Positions 15,117 through 23,689 of a stretch of 32,793 nucleotides of DNA are shown one piece after another. A model generated the notes under the pieces. The model saw nothing but the letters and a program-made list of their open reading frames with translations. It did not search any database and was not told the origin of the DNA. The translations under genes and the position numbers were made by a program. This DNA comes from Deltaproteobacteria bacterium (GTDB lineage Bacteria; Myxococcota; SpSt-1050; JACRCP01), in assembly GCA_016218965.1 (NCBI GenBank), contig JACRCP010000329.1, positions 1 through 32,793 on the forward strand, given 5' to 3'. Positions within the stretch are counted from its first letter, which is position 1. Each line of letters begins with the position of its first letter.

Positions 15117-16685
15117 TCAGAAGCCCACCGCCGCGCACGAGCACCCGGCCTCGGCCCCTGCCTGGCCGGCGGCGCCCTCGTCCGGTTTTTCAAGCCAGCC
15201 GACATCTGCGCCCGAGTGCGCGCCGGCGTCGTCTTTCGCCGGGCCCGAATCGCCGGGGCCGACCGAACCGTCATCAACGCTCCCCTCGTCCTCTGCCGTC
15301 GCCGCGTCTTCTGCGACGACAATTGCGTCGTCCGCCACCCCCGCGTCCGTCGTCCCGTCGTCCTGCGTCCCTTCGTCCGTCGTGCCTCCGTCCTCCATCG
15401 CCCCCGCATCCATCGTTCCTCCGTCGGACTGCCCTGCCGCGTCCGATGTCCCGCCGTCTGTGGGCGGCACGTCCGGGTCCTCGGGCCCAAGGTCACACGC
15501 GACGTCTTCGACGAAAAACTCGTTGGTGGCGCTCGCGCTCGCGCTCGCGGTCGTCTCCACCGTCACCGTGTGCTTCCCCACCGACAGCGCGGTCGCGTCG
15601 AACTTCCCGCGCCACTGGAACGGATTGGACTGCCGCGGCGTCATCGGCACGGCGTTCCCGTTGTCAACCGAGAAACTGGCGCTCAAAACGCTCTGGGGGT
15701 CAAAGACGAGGGCCCGGACGGGGGCTTCCGTGCACGATTTGGGAACGGGCGCATTGTGCGGGTTCCTGACCTTGCCTCCCCAGTCGATCTCCTGATCGGC
15801 CGGGGCGGTGATGACTACCTTCGGCCAACCGGACCTGGCGTCGAAGATGTTGACCGTGGCCGCGAGGTTGTCCAGCGCCCAGATGGCAAGGTTGTCGCCC
15901 TTGCTCTGCCCGAGCGCGTCTATCCGGAAACGCAGGACGTTGTCGTTCTCCACGGTGAGCTTCAGGTCATGGTTGTGGCCGTGAGAGTAGTAGTTCACCT
16001 TGTACTGCTGGAAGAGGCCGTCCATGTCGGACGCTTTTTTTGCGTTCTTGTAGTCGTGGTGGCCAAAACCCATCTGGAACTCGGCGTCGGAGTTCGCCTG
16101 CAGGAACGCATTGACTTCGTCGATTTCGCCGGAAGTGAACTCCACGTTGTCGAACGGCCATTGCGCGCCGTCGTTGCCGGGCGTCGCCACGCTGAAGAAG
16201 TGGAGCGACTGCTGAGGGAAGTCCACGCGCCAGGACTGCTGGGTACTGTTGGTGTCCGCGCCCTGCACCGAGTACTTCAGGTAGTGGCTGAGTGCGCCCT
16301 CGCCGTAGGCGTCGTGGTTCCCGGGGACGTCGAAGTAGAAATCCGGGGTCATTCCGTGGTCGTCGAGGATCTGGCGGTACTCCTCCCACTCTTCGTCGCA
16401 CGGAGCCCCGAGATACGACCCCAGCGATCCGCAAGTGTGGTCGGTCAGGTCACCCGTGACCACGATGAACAGCGGGTTGACATTCTGCGCGCACTCGCCG
16501 AGCGCCCAAGGCAGGCTGTCCGGATACCAGCCTACGAGCCCGGTCGAGTTGATGTGCGTGTCGCTCGTCTGGATGAACCAGACGACGTTGGAGCCGTCGT
16601 TTGTGTACTTCCCGAGTGTCTGCGCTGTCGCGGACGACGGGAAGGAGAGGACGAGAACGACTGGAAACAGCGCGGCCTTTTTCAT
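15117..16685 (-). CDS. Secreted calcineurin-like metallophosphoesterase with Cys-rich tail
   Basis: Exported phosphoesterase of 522 residues. The signal peptide covers about residues 1-21 (SSATAQ). The five metallophosphoesterase blocks are present: SDTHIN with Asp42 and His44, GDLTD (78-82), GNHD (122-125), GHHD and GHNHD. The order resembles the TMEM62-like branch. A beta-sandwich domain follows (FSVDNGNAVPM ... HTVTVETTA), then an acidic Asp/Gly/Thr-rich linker of about 110 residues, ending in GCSCAAVGF. The tail has no membrane helix after it. The start was set at ATG 16685, which begins the signal peptide. The natural phosphoester is unknown. Location at the cell surface or periplasm is inferred. 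Confidence 0.87.
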   Translation of the reverse strand: MKKAALFPVVLVLSFPSSATAQTLGKYTNDGSNVVWFIQTSDTHINSTGLVGWYPDSLPWALGECAQNVNPLFIVVTGDLTDHTCGSLGSYLGAPCDEEWEEYRQILDDHGMTPDFYFDVPGNHDAYGEGALSHYLKYSVQGADTNSTQQSWRVDFPQQSLHFFSVATPGNDGAQWPFDNVEFTSGEIDEVNAFLQANSDAEFQMGFGHHDYKNAKKASDMDGLFQQYKVNYYSHGHNHDLKLTVENDNVLRFRIDALGQSKGDNLAIWALDNLAATVNIFDARSGWPKVVITAPADQEIDWGGKVRNPHNAPVPKSCTEAPVRALVFDPQSVLSASFSVDNGNAVPMTPRQSNPFQWRGKFDATALSVGKHTVTVETTASASASATNEFFVEDVACDLGPEDPDVPPTDGGTSDAAGQSDGGTMDAGAMEDGGTTDEGTQDDGTTDAGVADDAIVVAEDAATAEDEGSVDDGSVGPGDSGPAKDDAGAHSGADVGWLEKPDEGAAGQAGAEAGCSCAAVGF

Positions 16686-16819
16686 GTCCCGCTCCGGGAA
16701 AGGGTTGCGTTTTGGATTATACGGGTTTTGCGCAAAGAAACCAGCCCGATACTGGAGACAGGTGACCGACGGTTCGGTCCGGCTCAAAATGCCCGGCAAC
16801 ATCGCGACGGTGAGGGTGT

Positions 16820-17725
16820 TTATTCGGGAGTGAATACGAAAGGATAACGGACTGTGGCCTTGCCGCCTTTGGGCGCGGGGAACGAGCACCTTGAGACGGC
16901 CTTGAGCAGGCACTCCTCGAGCGGCGGACAATCGACGTACGACTGCTCGACCACGGCCTTCTCGACGCGTCCCTTCTCGCCCACGACGAACCTGACCAGG
17001 ACCTCGCCTCTTAAACCGGATTTCTTTTCGCGCGCCGCTTCGTAACAGACCCGAAAGTCCAGCGCCTCGCGCTCGATGCCCCGCGCCGCCGTCTCTCGAT
17101 CAAGACCGCCGTCGACAAGGATGCGCGTGGAGTCGATCTTCATCGGCGCGCCGGATTTTCTCGCGGGCGGGTCGTCCGCCGCATCTTCTCCGCCCCACGA
17201 CCCCAGCGGTTTGCCGGCCAGCGCCGCTACGAGCATCTTTTTCATCGGCTTGACGTTGCCGCCGAATCCGCCGCGGACTACCTGCAATACCGTCCCGTCG
17301 CGCCCGACAATCCAGTTGGTCGGGAGCCCGCTGTAACCCAGTCCGTCCGATACGCTCCCGTAACGGTCGTGCAGAACCTTGAACGGTATCGGCCCGGTCT
17401 TTTCCTCGAGTTTCTTGAGGTACTCCCGCGGCGGATCCTTGCCGGTGTCGACGCACAGAGCCACAGTGGCAAGCCCTTTGGGCCCCAGTTCCTTCTGGAG
17501 TTTCACCATTTCGGGCATCTGGCTGCGGCACGCGGAGCACCAGGATGCCCATACCGTGAGGAGTACGACCTTCCCCTTGAAGTCATCGATCGAGTACTGG
17601 ACTCCCGTGTCGGAAAGCTCCGGGGCCTTGAACGAGTGGATGGGCTCTCCGATGGTCACCGCGTTTGCCGCCGCCGGAGCCAGCGCCAACGCAAACACCA
17701 CTGCGCCCGAAAGTGTTCTTTTCAC
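16820..17725 (-). CDS. TlpA-like thioredoxin fused to an AgmX/PglI-type C-terminal domain
   Basis: Exported protein of 301 residues. A signal peptide (1-22) precedes a TlpA/ResA-type thioredoxin fold with the redox motif WCSAC (Cys63 and Cys66) and the cis-Pro segment SGLPTNWIVG. From about residue 205 a second domain begins: a Gly-Leu-Asp start, FRVCYEAAREKKSGLRGEV, RVEKAVVEQS and a final SFPAPKGGKATVRYPFVF. This is the pattern of the AgmX/PglI C-terminal domain found in many myxobacterial envelope proteins. The start is a GTG with AAGGGGG just upstream. The protein is likely a periplasmic thiol-disulfide factor whose tail domain binds another envelope component; the fusion is unusual to me. 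Confidence 0.84.
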   Translation of the reverse strand: MKRTLSGAVVFALALAPAAANAVTIGEPIHSFKAPELSDTGVQYSIDDFKGKVVLLTVWASWCSACRSQMPEMVKLQKELGPKGLATVALCVDTGKDPPREYLKKLEEKTGPIPFKVLHDRYGSVSDGLGYSGLPTNWIVGRDGTVLQVVRGGFGGNVKPMKKMLVAALAGKPLGSWGGEDAADDPPARKSGAPMKIDSTRILVDGGLDRETAARGIEREALDFRVCYEAAREKKSGLRGEVLVRFVVGEKGRVEKAVVEQSYVDCPPLEECLLKAVSRCSFPAPKGGKATVRYPFVFTPE

Positions 17726-17763
17726 GCCCCCTTTTTGTACCCGGAAACTGCTTTGCCGTCAAC

Positions 17764-17876
17764 CGTTGCGACCAGACGTTGCGACCAGACGGAAACCGGA
17801 CCCCGACGGCCGCTCTGACCAACTTCCTGCCGCACAATTGGCATCGGTGACAGTCCATTCGCGACAGTCCATTCGC
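17764..17876. repeat. Two short tandem duplications upstream of the LRR gene
   Basis: CGTTGCGACCAGA is repeated head to tail at 17764-17776 and 17777-17789. Separately, GACAGTCCATTCGC is repeated exactly at 17849-17862 and 17863-17876, ending 2 bp before a good -35 box. Both are in the 340-bp gap between the divergent TlpA-like and LRR genes, where no other gene is seen. Confidence 0.7.
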
Positions 17877-17878
17877 GT

Positions 17879-17907
17879 TTGCCAGGGCGAACCCCGGTTG
17901 GTATACT
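17879..17907 (+). promoter_or_regulatory. Sigma-70 promoter for the LRR protein gene
   Basis: TTGCCA (17879-17884), a spacer of exactly 17 bp and TATACT (17902-17907) match five of six bases in each box. Transcription would begin near 17914, next to an in-frame ATG at 17916. It lies directly downstream of the 14-bp tandem repeat. Confidence 0.6.
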
Positions 17908-18065
17908 TATGGTCGATGGATCTCCGCTTGCCTGTCGACCCAGCGACCGACCAGCCGCACATCAACAACAATGATGTGTCGGAAGGCCCTGGCCGGAAGG
18001 CCGCTCTCTGCCTTCACGCGCGGAATTCACCGGAGTCGGTGGCTCAAGGACGGGGGCACGGCGCG

Positions 18066-20408
18066 ATGACAGTGCAACGTTACATCGACGATCCCACAGA
18101 GACGGAACATCGGTTCCCGAAGAAGGCCCCGTGCGATCGCCTCGGTCGGCGGATGTCAGCGATTCTGGGCGTGGCGGCAATCGTGTTTGCGATTCCGGTC
18201 CATGCGCAGGGACAGGACGCCGCCGTTGAATTTTGCGGGAAGAAGTTCGCCAGCGATGTCAGAACGGTGATTTGCCGTTCGCGAAATCCAGGCGACCTTT
18301 CGCCGTTGTTGAAGCTCAAGCGCCTGGCGACGTTGCAGCTTGCCGGCGTCGGTCTCAAGGATCTCGAGGTACTCAAAGATCACCCGAGCCTGGCCTTCGT
18401 GTACCTGTTCGGAGGCGGAATCGCGGAGGCGACCATCCTCGGCGACCTAAGCGGCGGCGGCAAAAGTCCGGCGTGGCACGAAGTCGAAGCAGCCAACCTG
18501 CTCGCTCCAAGCAGGCTGGCGGCAGGGATTCTCGTGACGCCTGTCGCGGAAGGCCATCAGCCTTTTTGCATGGGCAACTATCCTGTCACGGCGACGATGA
18601 TAGTGTGCAGCCCCTTTGGCGTGACAGATCTGGAGGGCATCGAAGAATTCAAAGACCTGGTCGAATTGTCAATCTCGCATGGCGCCTTCGACGACCTCGC
18701 GCCAGTCAGAAGCCTCAGGAAACTCGAGCGGCTCTACATCTTGTTCCACAATGTGACGGACTTCTCGCCGCTTTCGGAAGTCACGAGCCTGAGACGGCTG
18801 GACTTGGGAAAATCCAACGTGACTGATCTGTCGTTTTTGAAAAACCTTGTCAACTTGGAGTATCTCAGGTTGGGACGCAGCGTGACTGATATCTCCGCGC
18901 TTGGCAACCTGACCAATCTGCGGGAACTGGATCTCCGAGGATCCAAGGTGAGCGATCTGCGGCCCATCGAGAATGCCCGCTACCTTCGCAAACTAGACCT
19001 CGACGGCACGTCTGTGTCCGATGTCTTGCCTCTGGCCGGGCTCAAGGACCTGCAAGTGCTGCTCCTCGACCGGACAAGAGTCAAAGACATCTCGCCGCTC
19101 AGCGAGTTGCGGGGGTTGGAGGAACTGGGGCTTTCCGGGACACCCGTGACCGACATCTCGGCGCTGTTGGGGCTCGGCCGGCTGGACGAAGTCGATCTTC
19201 GGGAAACAGACGTGCCGCCGAGACAAACCGTCGCGTTGAAGCACCGCCCCTCGCGGCCGCTTGTGTTGCCGGAGACGGGGCTTGCAAGCATCTGCGGATC
19301 TTGTTCCGCGATGCCGATGGACCGGTCGGCGCGGCGCCGAAAGGTTGAGGCGGAGACATACCGGGAAAGACTCGATGCTGCGAGATCGGCGACGACGGAG
19401 GAGATCAACCGGCGATTGGAAGCCCTGATCGCCGGTTACCACTTGCATCTCGACTTTGGGACGGGTCTCGAGATTGAGGCGTTGTTCACGGTCGCGGTGC
19501 AACGGCAAATCCCCGGGATTCGAGATCTGCTGGAACGCATGGTTGTCACGATGAATGACTACGAGCGTTCATTCAACCCGATGATTGATCGAGATGATGG
19601 TCGCCGGTCACGGGGGTTGGCCGTGACGCACCTGAGGGAACACGTTCTCAAACAGACAGCGAGGTTGCGATACCTCGAACGTGGGGTGCCGGACGAGGGA
19701 GAGCAGGCTCGGAACGAGTTGGAGGCGGTCAAGACGTTGACGGGCGACTGCTGCGCAAACCCGGCTTTTCATTCGCGTGAGTACGAACAATCAATCCTTC
19801 TGGGCGAGCTTCAACACTTTGTCAAACAAGACTTCCTGACCGCGCTCTTGGATGACACAGGCAAAACCAGCGGTTGCGCAAGGAAGACACTCCTCGAACA
19901 CTACTTGCGGCCCTCGCTCGAATGGGGGCGCCCACCCGAGCCCGATGCCGGCCTGTTGACACGCATTGTGGACAAAGAGATCAAAGAGGGGAAAGAGTTT
20001 CTTTCGCCCAGGATCTATCGGCTGTTTTCCGACGCCCTTCCGCGCGAGATTGCCGACGCTCTGGTGCCAGCAGGAACCGGGCTCAAGAAACGCGAGTCTG
20101 TTCGCGAGTACCTCGGATTCCTCCGAAGCGTCGTCTTTCTCGAGTGCATCCATCTCGAAAAGGCAAAATCGATCGCCTCGGCCTATCTCTGCGACAAGGA
20201 TCCCTCGATCTCCGGGTACGCGCGAGAGATCGATTTCCGGATTGGACTCGTGTGGGAGGCGTTGCGCCATGCAACGCCGGTGCAGGCGTTGCCGGATTCC
20301 GGGCAGTTCGCGCCGGACATGCGCCTGCGCTGGTTGGGCAAAATGGCCGAACACCAACGCCAAGTAAAGAAGGCATGTTCGGAGCGCCAGCCGGCCGCGT
20401 CGCAATGA
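18066..20408 (+). CDS. Exported leucine-rich-repeat protein with a large helical C-terminal region
   Basis: Protein of about 780 residues. A hydrophobic export signal (SAILGVAAIVFAIPVHA) follows a basic RLGRR stretch. Leucine-rich repeats of about 22 residues then run to roughly residue 380, with the bacterial internalin-like pattern of an NL-x-EL-x-L core followed by VTDISPL or VSDLRPI. After CGSCSAM the rest (about 360 residues) is mainly predicted helical and charged and is not recognised. The start is uncertain: ATG 18153 begins the signal core but lacks the basic residues, ATG 18066 includes them after a long n-region, and ATG 17916 would be leaderless from the promoter at 17879-17907. 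A surface or periplasmic binding role is inferred from the LRRs. Confidence 0.75.
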   Translation: MTVQRYIDDPTETEHRFPKKAPCDRLGRRMSAILGVAAIVFAIPVHAQGQDAAVEFCGKKFASDVRTVICRSRNPGDLSPLLKLKRLATLQLAGVGLKDLEVLKDHPSLAFVYLFGGGIAEATILGDLSGGGKSPAWHEVEAANLLAPSRLAAGILVTPVAEGHQPFCMGNYPVTATMIVCSPFGVTDLEGIEEFKDLVELSISHGAFDDLAPVRSLRKLERLYILFHNVTDFSPLSEVTSLRRLDLGKSNVTDLSFLKNLVNLEYLRLGRSVTDISALGNLTNLRELDLRGSKVSDLRPIENARYLRKLDLDGTSVSDVLPLAGLKDLQVLLLDRTRVKDISPLSELRGLEELGLSGTPVTDISALLGLGRLDEVDLRETDVPPRQTVALKHRPSRPLVLPETGLASICGSCSAMPMDRSARRRKVEAETYRERLDAARSATTEEINRRLEALIAGYHLHLDFGTGLEIEALFTVAVQRQIPGIRDLLERMVVTMNDYERSFNPMIDRDDGRRSRGLAVTHLREHVLKQTARLRYLERGVPDEGEQARNELEAVKTLTGDCCANPAFHSREYEQSILLGELQHFVKQDFLTALLDDTGKTSGCARKTLLEHYLRPSLEWGRPPEPDAGLLTRIVDKEIKEGKEFLSPRIYRLFSDALPREIADALVPAGTGLKKRESVREYLGFLRSVVFLECIHLEKAKSIASAYLCDKDPSISGYAREIDFRIGLVWEALRHATPVQALPDSGQFAPDMRLRWLGKMAEHQRQVKKACSERQPAASQ

Positions 20409-20422
20409 AGGGGGGAATCCGG

Positions 20423-20575
20423 TCACGCTGGAGGTGCCGCGCTCATGTCGCGGGGCATCCTTTGTGTGGCTTTTTCTTTGAACGCGCGAATGCCGGCTAG
20501 GTCGCGGGCGGCGACGTTCTCTTCCACCCTGGCTTGAGCCGCGACCTCGCCGTTCAGAACGAATTCAACCTCCAT
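20423..20575 (-). CDS. Possible small protein of 50 residues
   Basis: A short frame begins with ATG at 20575, with GAGG 6 nt upstream on the minus strand. The product has an N-terminal beta-like segment MEVEFVLNGEVAAQARV and a basic helix-like second half (AARDLAGIRAFKEKATQRMP). No family is recognised. It lies in the gap between the LRR and methyltransferase genes and converges on the LRR stop. The ribosome site is the main evidence. Confidence 0.35.
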   Translation of the reverse strand: MEVEFVLNGEVAAQARVEENVAARDLAGIRAFKEKATQRMPRDMSAAPPA

Positions 20576-20634
20576 GTTCGACCTCGAGCGCAGACGCGGA
20601 GCGACCCGCGGCCTCGGTAGTCGACCGAAGACTT

Positions 20635-20662
20635 GGACCGGGCGCCTTCTGGCGCCCGGTCC
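20635..20662. terminator. Perfect 12-bp hairpin in the LRR-methyltransferase gap
   Basis: GGACCGGGCGCC (20635-20646) and its exact complement (20651-20662) enclose a TTCT tetraloop. There is no T-run on either strand, so it could be a U-less terminator, an mRNA 3' structure or a small repeat. Apart from it and the possible 50-residue frame, the 365-bp gap shows nothing recognisable. Confidence 0.4.
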
Positions 20663-20773
20663 GGCATTCATCATCACGAATGTCGCGGGAGTCGGCGGCC
20701 AACGTTTCAACCGCTGGATTCCCGCCGGCGACTGTTGTATGTGAGCTTGGGACCGGCGCACAGGAGGTATCGG

Positions 20774-21772
20774 ATGAAGACGACGGCGCAAAAACCCATG
20801 CCCGACGAGATCAACTCGATCCTTCGCGGCTATCAACCGGCACGCACCCTGCTCACGGCCGTCGAACTTGACGTCTTCTCGGCCATCGGACGGGGCGCGA
20901 CGGCCCAAGACGTCGCCAAAAAGATCAAGTCAAGCCCCCGCGGGACCGAGATACTGCTCAACGCGCTGGCGGCGCTCGGGTTCGTGAACAAGACCGGCGA
21001 GGTCTTCCGCAACAGCGGGATTGCGGACGAGTTCCTTCGCGAAGGCGCAAAAAACGACTCGCGCCTTCCGATCCTCCACACCGCCAACCAGTGGCGGCGG
21101 TGGTCCGAAATGACCGACTGTGTCCGGCGCGGGAAACCGGCCGATCTCAAGCCGATGAAAAGCCGCGGCGCCGGCTGGCGCAACCCGTTCATCGCCGCGA
21201 TGCACAGAAACGCGGCCTCCCGTGCCCCGCGGCTCGCGGCGGCGCTCGACCTTCGCGGCGTCCGCTCTGTCCTCGACGTCGGCGGCGGATCGGGGGCCTT
21301 TTCGGTCGCGTTCGCCAGGGCCAACCCGGCGATCCGGGCGACCGTTTTCGATCTCCCAAACGTCACGCCTCTCACCCGGGAGTACGTGGGCCAAAGCGAT
21401 GTGGCGAAACGTGTGCGCACGCGCGACGGGGACTATCTCAAGGACGATTTCGGCGAGGGCTACGACCTTGTGCTGTTCTCCGCCGTCCTCCACATCAACT
21501 CACCCGCCGAGAACAAAAGGCTCCTCAAAAAGGCGTTCCGCGCGCTCAACTCGGGAGGGCGCGTGGTCATCCACGATTCCGTGATGGACCGGTCAAAGAC
21601 AAAACCCGCCTCCGGCGCGCTCTTCGCGCTCAACATGCTCGTCTCGACTCATAAGGGGAACAGCTACAGCGGTGCCGAGTACGGCCGGTGGCTGAAGGAC
21701 GCCGGGTTTTCTGGTTTGCAGACAATCCCACTTCCCGGCCCCTCGGGTCTGATGATCGGGCGGAAAAGTTGA
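20774..21772 (+). CDS. SAM-dependent O-methyltransferase (Methyltransf_2 type)
   Basis: Protein of 332 residues with the architecture of small-molecule O-methyltransferases. A winged-helix dimerisation domain (about 10-95) contains LLTAVELDVFSAIG and the LLNALAALGFV helix. The Rossmann-type domain has the SAM loop VLDVGGGSGAFS (166-177), the acidic FDLPNV that binds the ribose, GDYLKDDFGEGYDLV and LHINSPAENKRLLKKA. This fold methylates hydroxyl groups of aromatic or polyketide-like compounds; the substrate is unknown. AGGAGG at 20762-20767 is an ideal ribosome site. The beta-lactamase-fold gene follows after 14 bp, so they may share a transcript. Confidence 0.88.
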   Translation: MKTTAQKPMPDEINSILRGYQPARTLLTAVELDVFSAIGRGATAQDVAKKIKSSPRGTEILLNALAALGFVNKTGEVFRNSGIADEFLREGAKNDSRLPILHTANQWRRWSEMTDCVRRGKPADLKPMKSRGAGWRNPFIAAMHRNAASRAPRLAAALDLRGVRSVLDVGGGSGAFSVAFARANPAIRATVFDLPNVTPLTREYVGQSDVAKRVRTRDGDYLKDDFGEGYDLVLFSAVLHINSPAENKRLLKKAFRALNSGGRVVIHDSVMDRSKTKPASGALFALNMLVSTHKGNSYSGAEYGRWLKDAGFSGLQTIPLPGPSGLMIGRKS

Positions 21773-21786
21773 CCACCGGAGGTCCC

Positions 21787-23682
21787 ATGAAGCACGCGCT
21801 GGAAGGGGTTGCGGTCCTGACGATCGCCGCGTTTTCCGCAACCGCGGGAGCGTGGACGCCCGGGCAGACGGAGTTGTTTGACAAGGCAGTCGAGGAGTAC
21901 GTGTACTTTTCGGACGGGGCGGGGGCGGCGTACGCCGTCGCCGCCGGAAGCGACCAGCCGCTCGTTGTCGTCAAAGGCCTTGCGGACATTCCGAACCGGA
22001 CGCCGCTGGGTCCGGAGCACGTCTACCGGATCGGGTCCGTCACCAAGACGTTCGTTGCGGTCACGGTGCTCCAACTCGTCGAGGAGGGGAAGCTCTCGCT
22101 CGACGATCTTCTGTCGACGTGGTACCCCGCCTACCCGAACGCCGACAACGTGACCATCAAGATGCTCCTCAACATGACCACCGGTTTTACGGACTACCTC
22201 GAGGTTTCGGGGATCGACTATGGCAAAACGTGGACCCCGGAGGAACTCATCGAACTCTCGCTCGAAGGGTCCGCGTACTTTGAGCCGGGCGCGGCGTGGG
22301 CCTACTCGAACACCAACTACATTTTTTTAGGAAGGATAGTCGAGGAGGTCACCGGCCACACAATCGGTGCCGAGCTTCGGGCGCGAATCTTCGACAAGCT
22401 CGGTCTTTTGCACACTTGGTTCGACGGCGAGGAAACTGTCACCGACCCCATGCCCCGCGGATACGTCCACTCGTGGGGGTCGTTGTACGACTACACCTAC
22501 GGCCTCAACGCGAGTCTTGCGTGGGCCGCGGGGGCGATAGTCTCGTCACCGGGCGATCTGATCCGCTACGCGCAGGGCGTCTTCGGTGGCGGGCTGCTCA
22601 GTGCGGACTCGCTTGCCAAACTCATCGACTTCATCCACGTCGACGGCGTGCCGGTCTACGGACTCGGAGTCGTCCACTACGACACGGCGATCGGCGCCGC
22701 GTGGGGTCACGACGGGAGCACCGGCGAGTTCATGACGATCCTCATGCACGTGCCCGACAAGAACCTGTACTCGGTCATCCTCAACAACTCGGACAACTAC
22801 GACCAGTACGCGTTCAACGACGAAGGGCTTCTGATCGCGGCCGGCGCGCCGACGTTTGCGCCGCGAGACTGTACTGCGCCGGACGGGTTTCTCTCGACAA
22901 GCGGCGCCGAGAACCGCCTGACAGCCAAATTCAGGGGGGTGATCAACGCCGCGGACCCTTCCCCGGCGCCATTTCGCGCGGCCCTTGGGATATTGAAGCT
23001 CGACCGTTTCGGGTTCGTGACCGACACGAACTACTGTCGTGAGTATGCGTATCTGGTCGAGAGCGGCGGCGAGGAGTTCGTCAACTTCGACGCGAGCTGC
23101 TACGAGGGCGGCCGGTACAACGTAGGTCAGCTCACGGGACGGCTGTACCGCGTCTCAGTGCCGCTGACGTCGTTCGCGGCCGCCCGCGACGGCGGCTACA
23201 ACCAGTTCGCCGCCGGCGAGAAGACCAGCGCCGCGGTCTCGGACTTCACGTACGATCTGGACAAGGCGGTGGCCGTCAAATTTTGCTACGTCGCGCTCAA
23301 GGACAACGCCGGCGCGTCGGACCTCTTCGTCTGCCACTCGCCCGGGACGCAGTTCGCCGCCGGAGAGGAGATCGTCATGTGGGGGTCGATCGCGATGAGA
23401 ACGGAAATCCCGGCGCCCGAGCTGTGCTTCTGCTGGAACGATACAACGCAGGCCTACGACAATTGCCCGCTCGTCGATCCCGAGGACGGCGGAATGCGGG
23501 ACGCCGGGACCGATGGCGGGGCCGACGGATCCTCCGACGCCGCTCACGACACGGTACCGACCGACTCCGGGTCTCCGTTCGACGCGCAAGGCCCCGACGG
23601 CCCGGAGCCGCCCGCGGACTTCGCCTCCGAACCCGAAAGCGAAGGCGGCTGCGGCTGCACGACCCTGGGGCCGGTGTTATGA
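21787..23682 (+). CDS. Secreted serine beta-lactamase-fold hydrolase with Cys-rich tail
   Basis: Exported protein of 631 residues. The signal peptide is about 1-22. The penicillin-binding/class C beta-lactamase fold spans about 30-370 with all three motifs: SVTK (Ser84 and Lys87), YSN (173-175) and HDG (308-310). Likely activities are D-alanyl-D-alanine carboxypeptidase or esterase. A second domain (about 380-580) is beta-rich with several Cys residues and is unrecognised. An Asp/Gly-rich linker then leads to the end GGCGCTTLGPVL, a variant of the GCxC tail, again without a membrane helix. GGAGG lies at 21778-21782 before ATG 21787. It ends 7 bp from the convergent lipoprotein gene. Confidence 0.88.
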   Translation: MKHALEGVAVLTIAAFSATAGAWTPGQTELFDKAVEEYVYFSDGAGAAYAVAAGSDQPLVVVKGLADIPNRTPLGPEHVYRIGSVTKTFVAVTVLQLVEEGKLSLDDLLSTWYPAYPNADNVTIKMLLNMTTGFTDYLEVSGIDYGKTWTPEELIELSLEGSAYFEPGAAWAYSNTNYIFLGRIVEEVTGHTIGAELRARIFDKLGLLHTWFDGEETVTDPMPRGYVHSWGSLYDYTYGLNASLAWAAGAIVSSPGDLIRYAQGVFGGGLLSADSLAKLIDFIHVDGVPVYGLGVVHYDTAIGAAWGHDGSTGEFMTILMHVPDKNLYSVILNNSDNYDQYAFNDEGLLIAAGAPTFAPRDCTAPDGFLSTSGAENRLTAKFRGVINAADPSPAPFRAALGILKLDRFGFVTDTNYCREYAYLVESGGEEFVNFDASCYEGGRYNVGQLTGRLYRVSVPLTSFAAARDGGYNQFAAGEKTSAAVSDFTYDLDKAVAVKFCYVALKDNAGASDLFVCHSPGTQFAAGEEIVMWGSIAMRTEIPAPELCFCWNDTTQAYDNCPLVDPEDGGMRDAGTDGGADGSSDAAHDTVPTDSGSPFDAQGPDGPEPPADFASEPESEGGCGCTTLGPVL

Positions 23683-23689
23683 CTCGGCC

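Noticed and set aside
14940-16847. Plus-strand open frame opposite the metallophosphoesterase
   Set aside because: No domain is visible and it covers the repeat, the linker and all five phosphoesterase blocks in antisense.
12484-23682. Calling the GCxC tails plain MYXO-CTERM signals
   Set aside because: The membrane helix and Arg cluster that define MYXO-CTERM are absent; the frames downstream of the stops do not encode a helix either.
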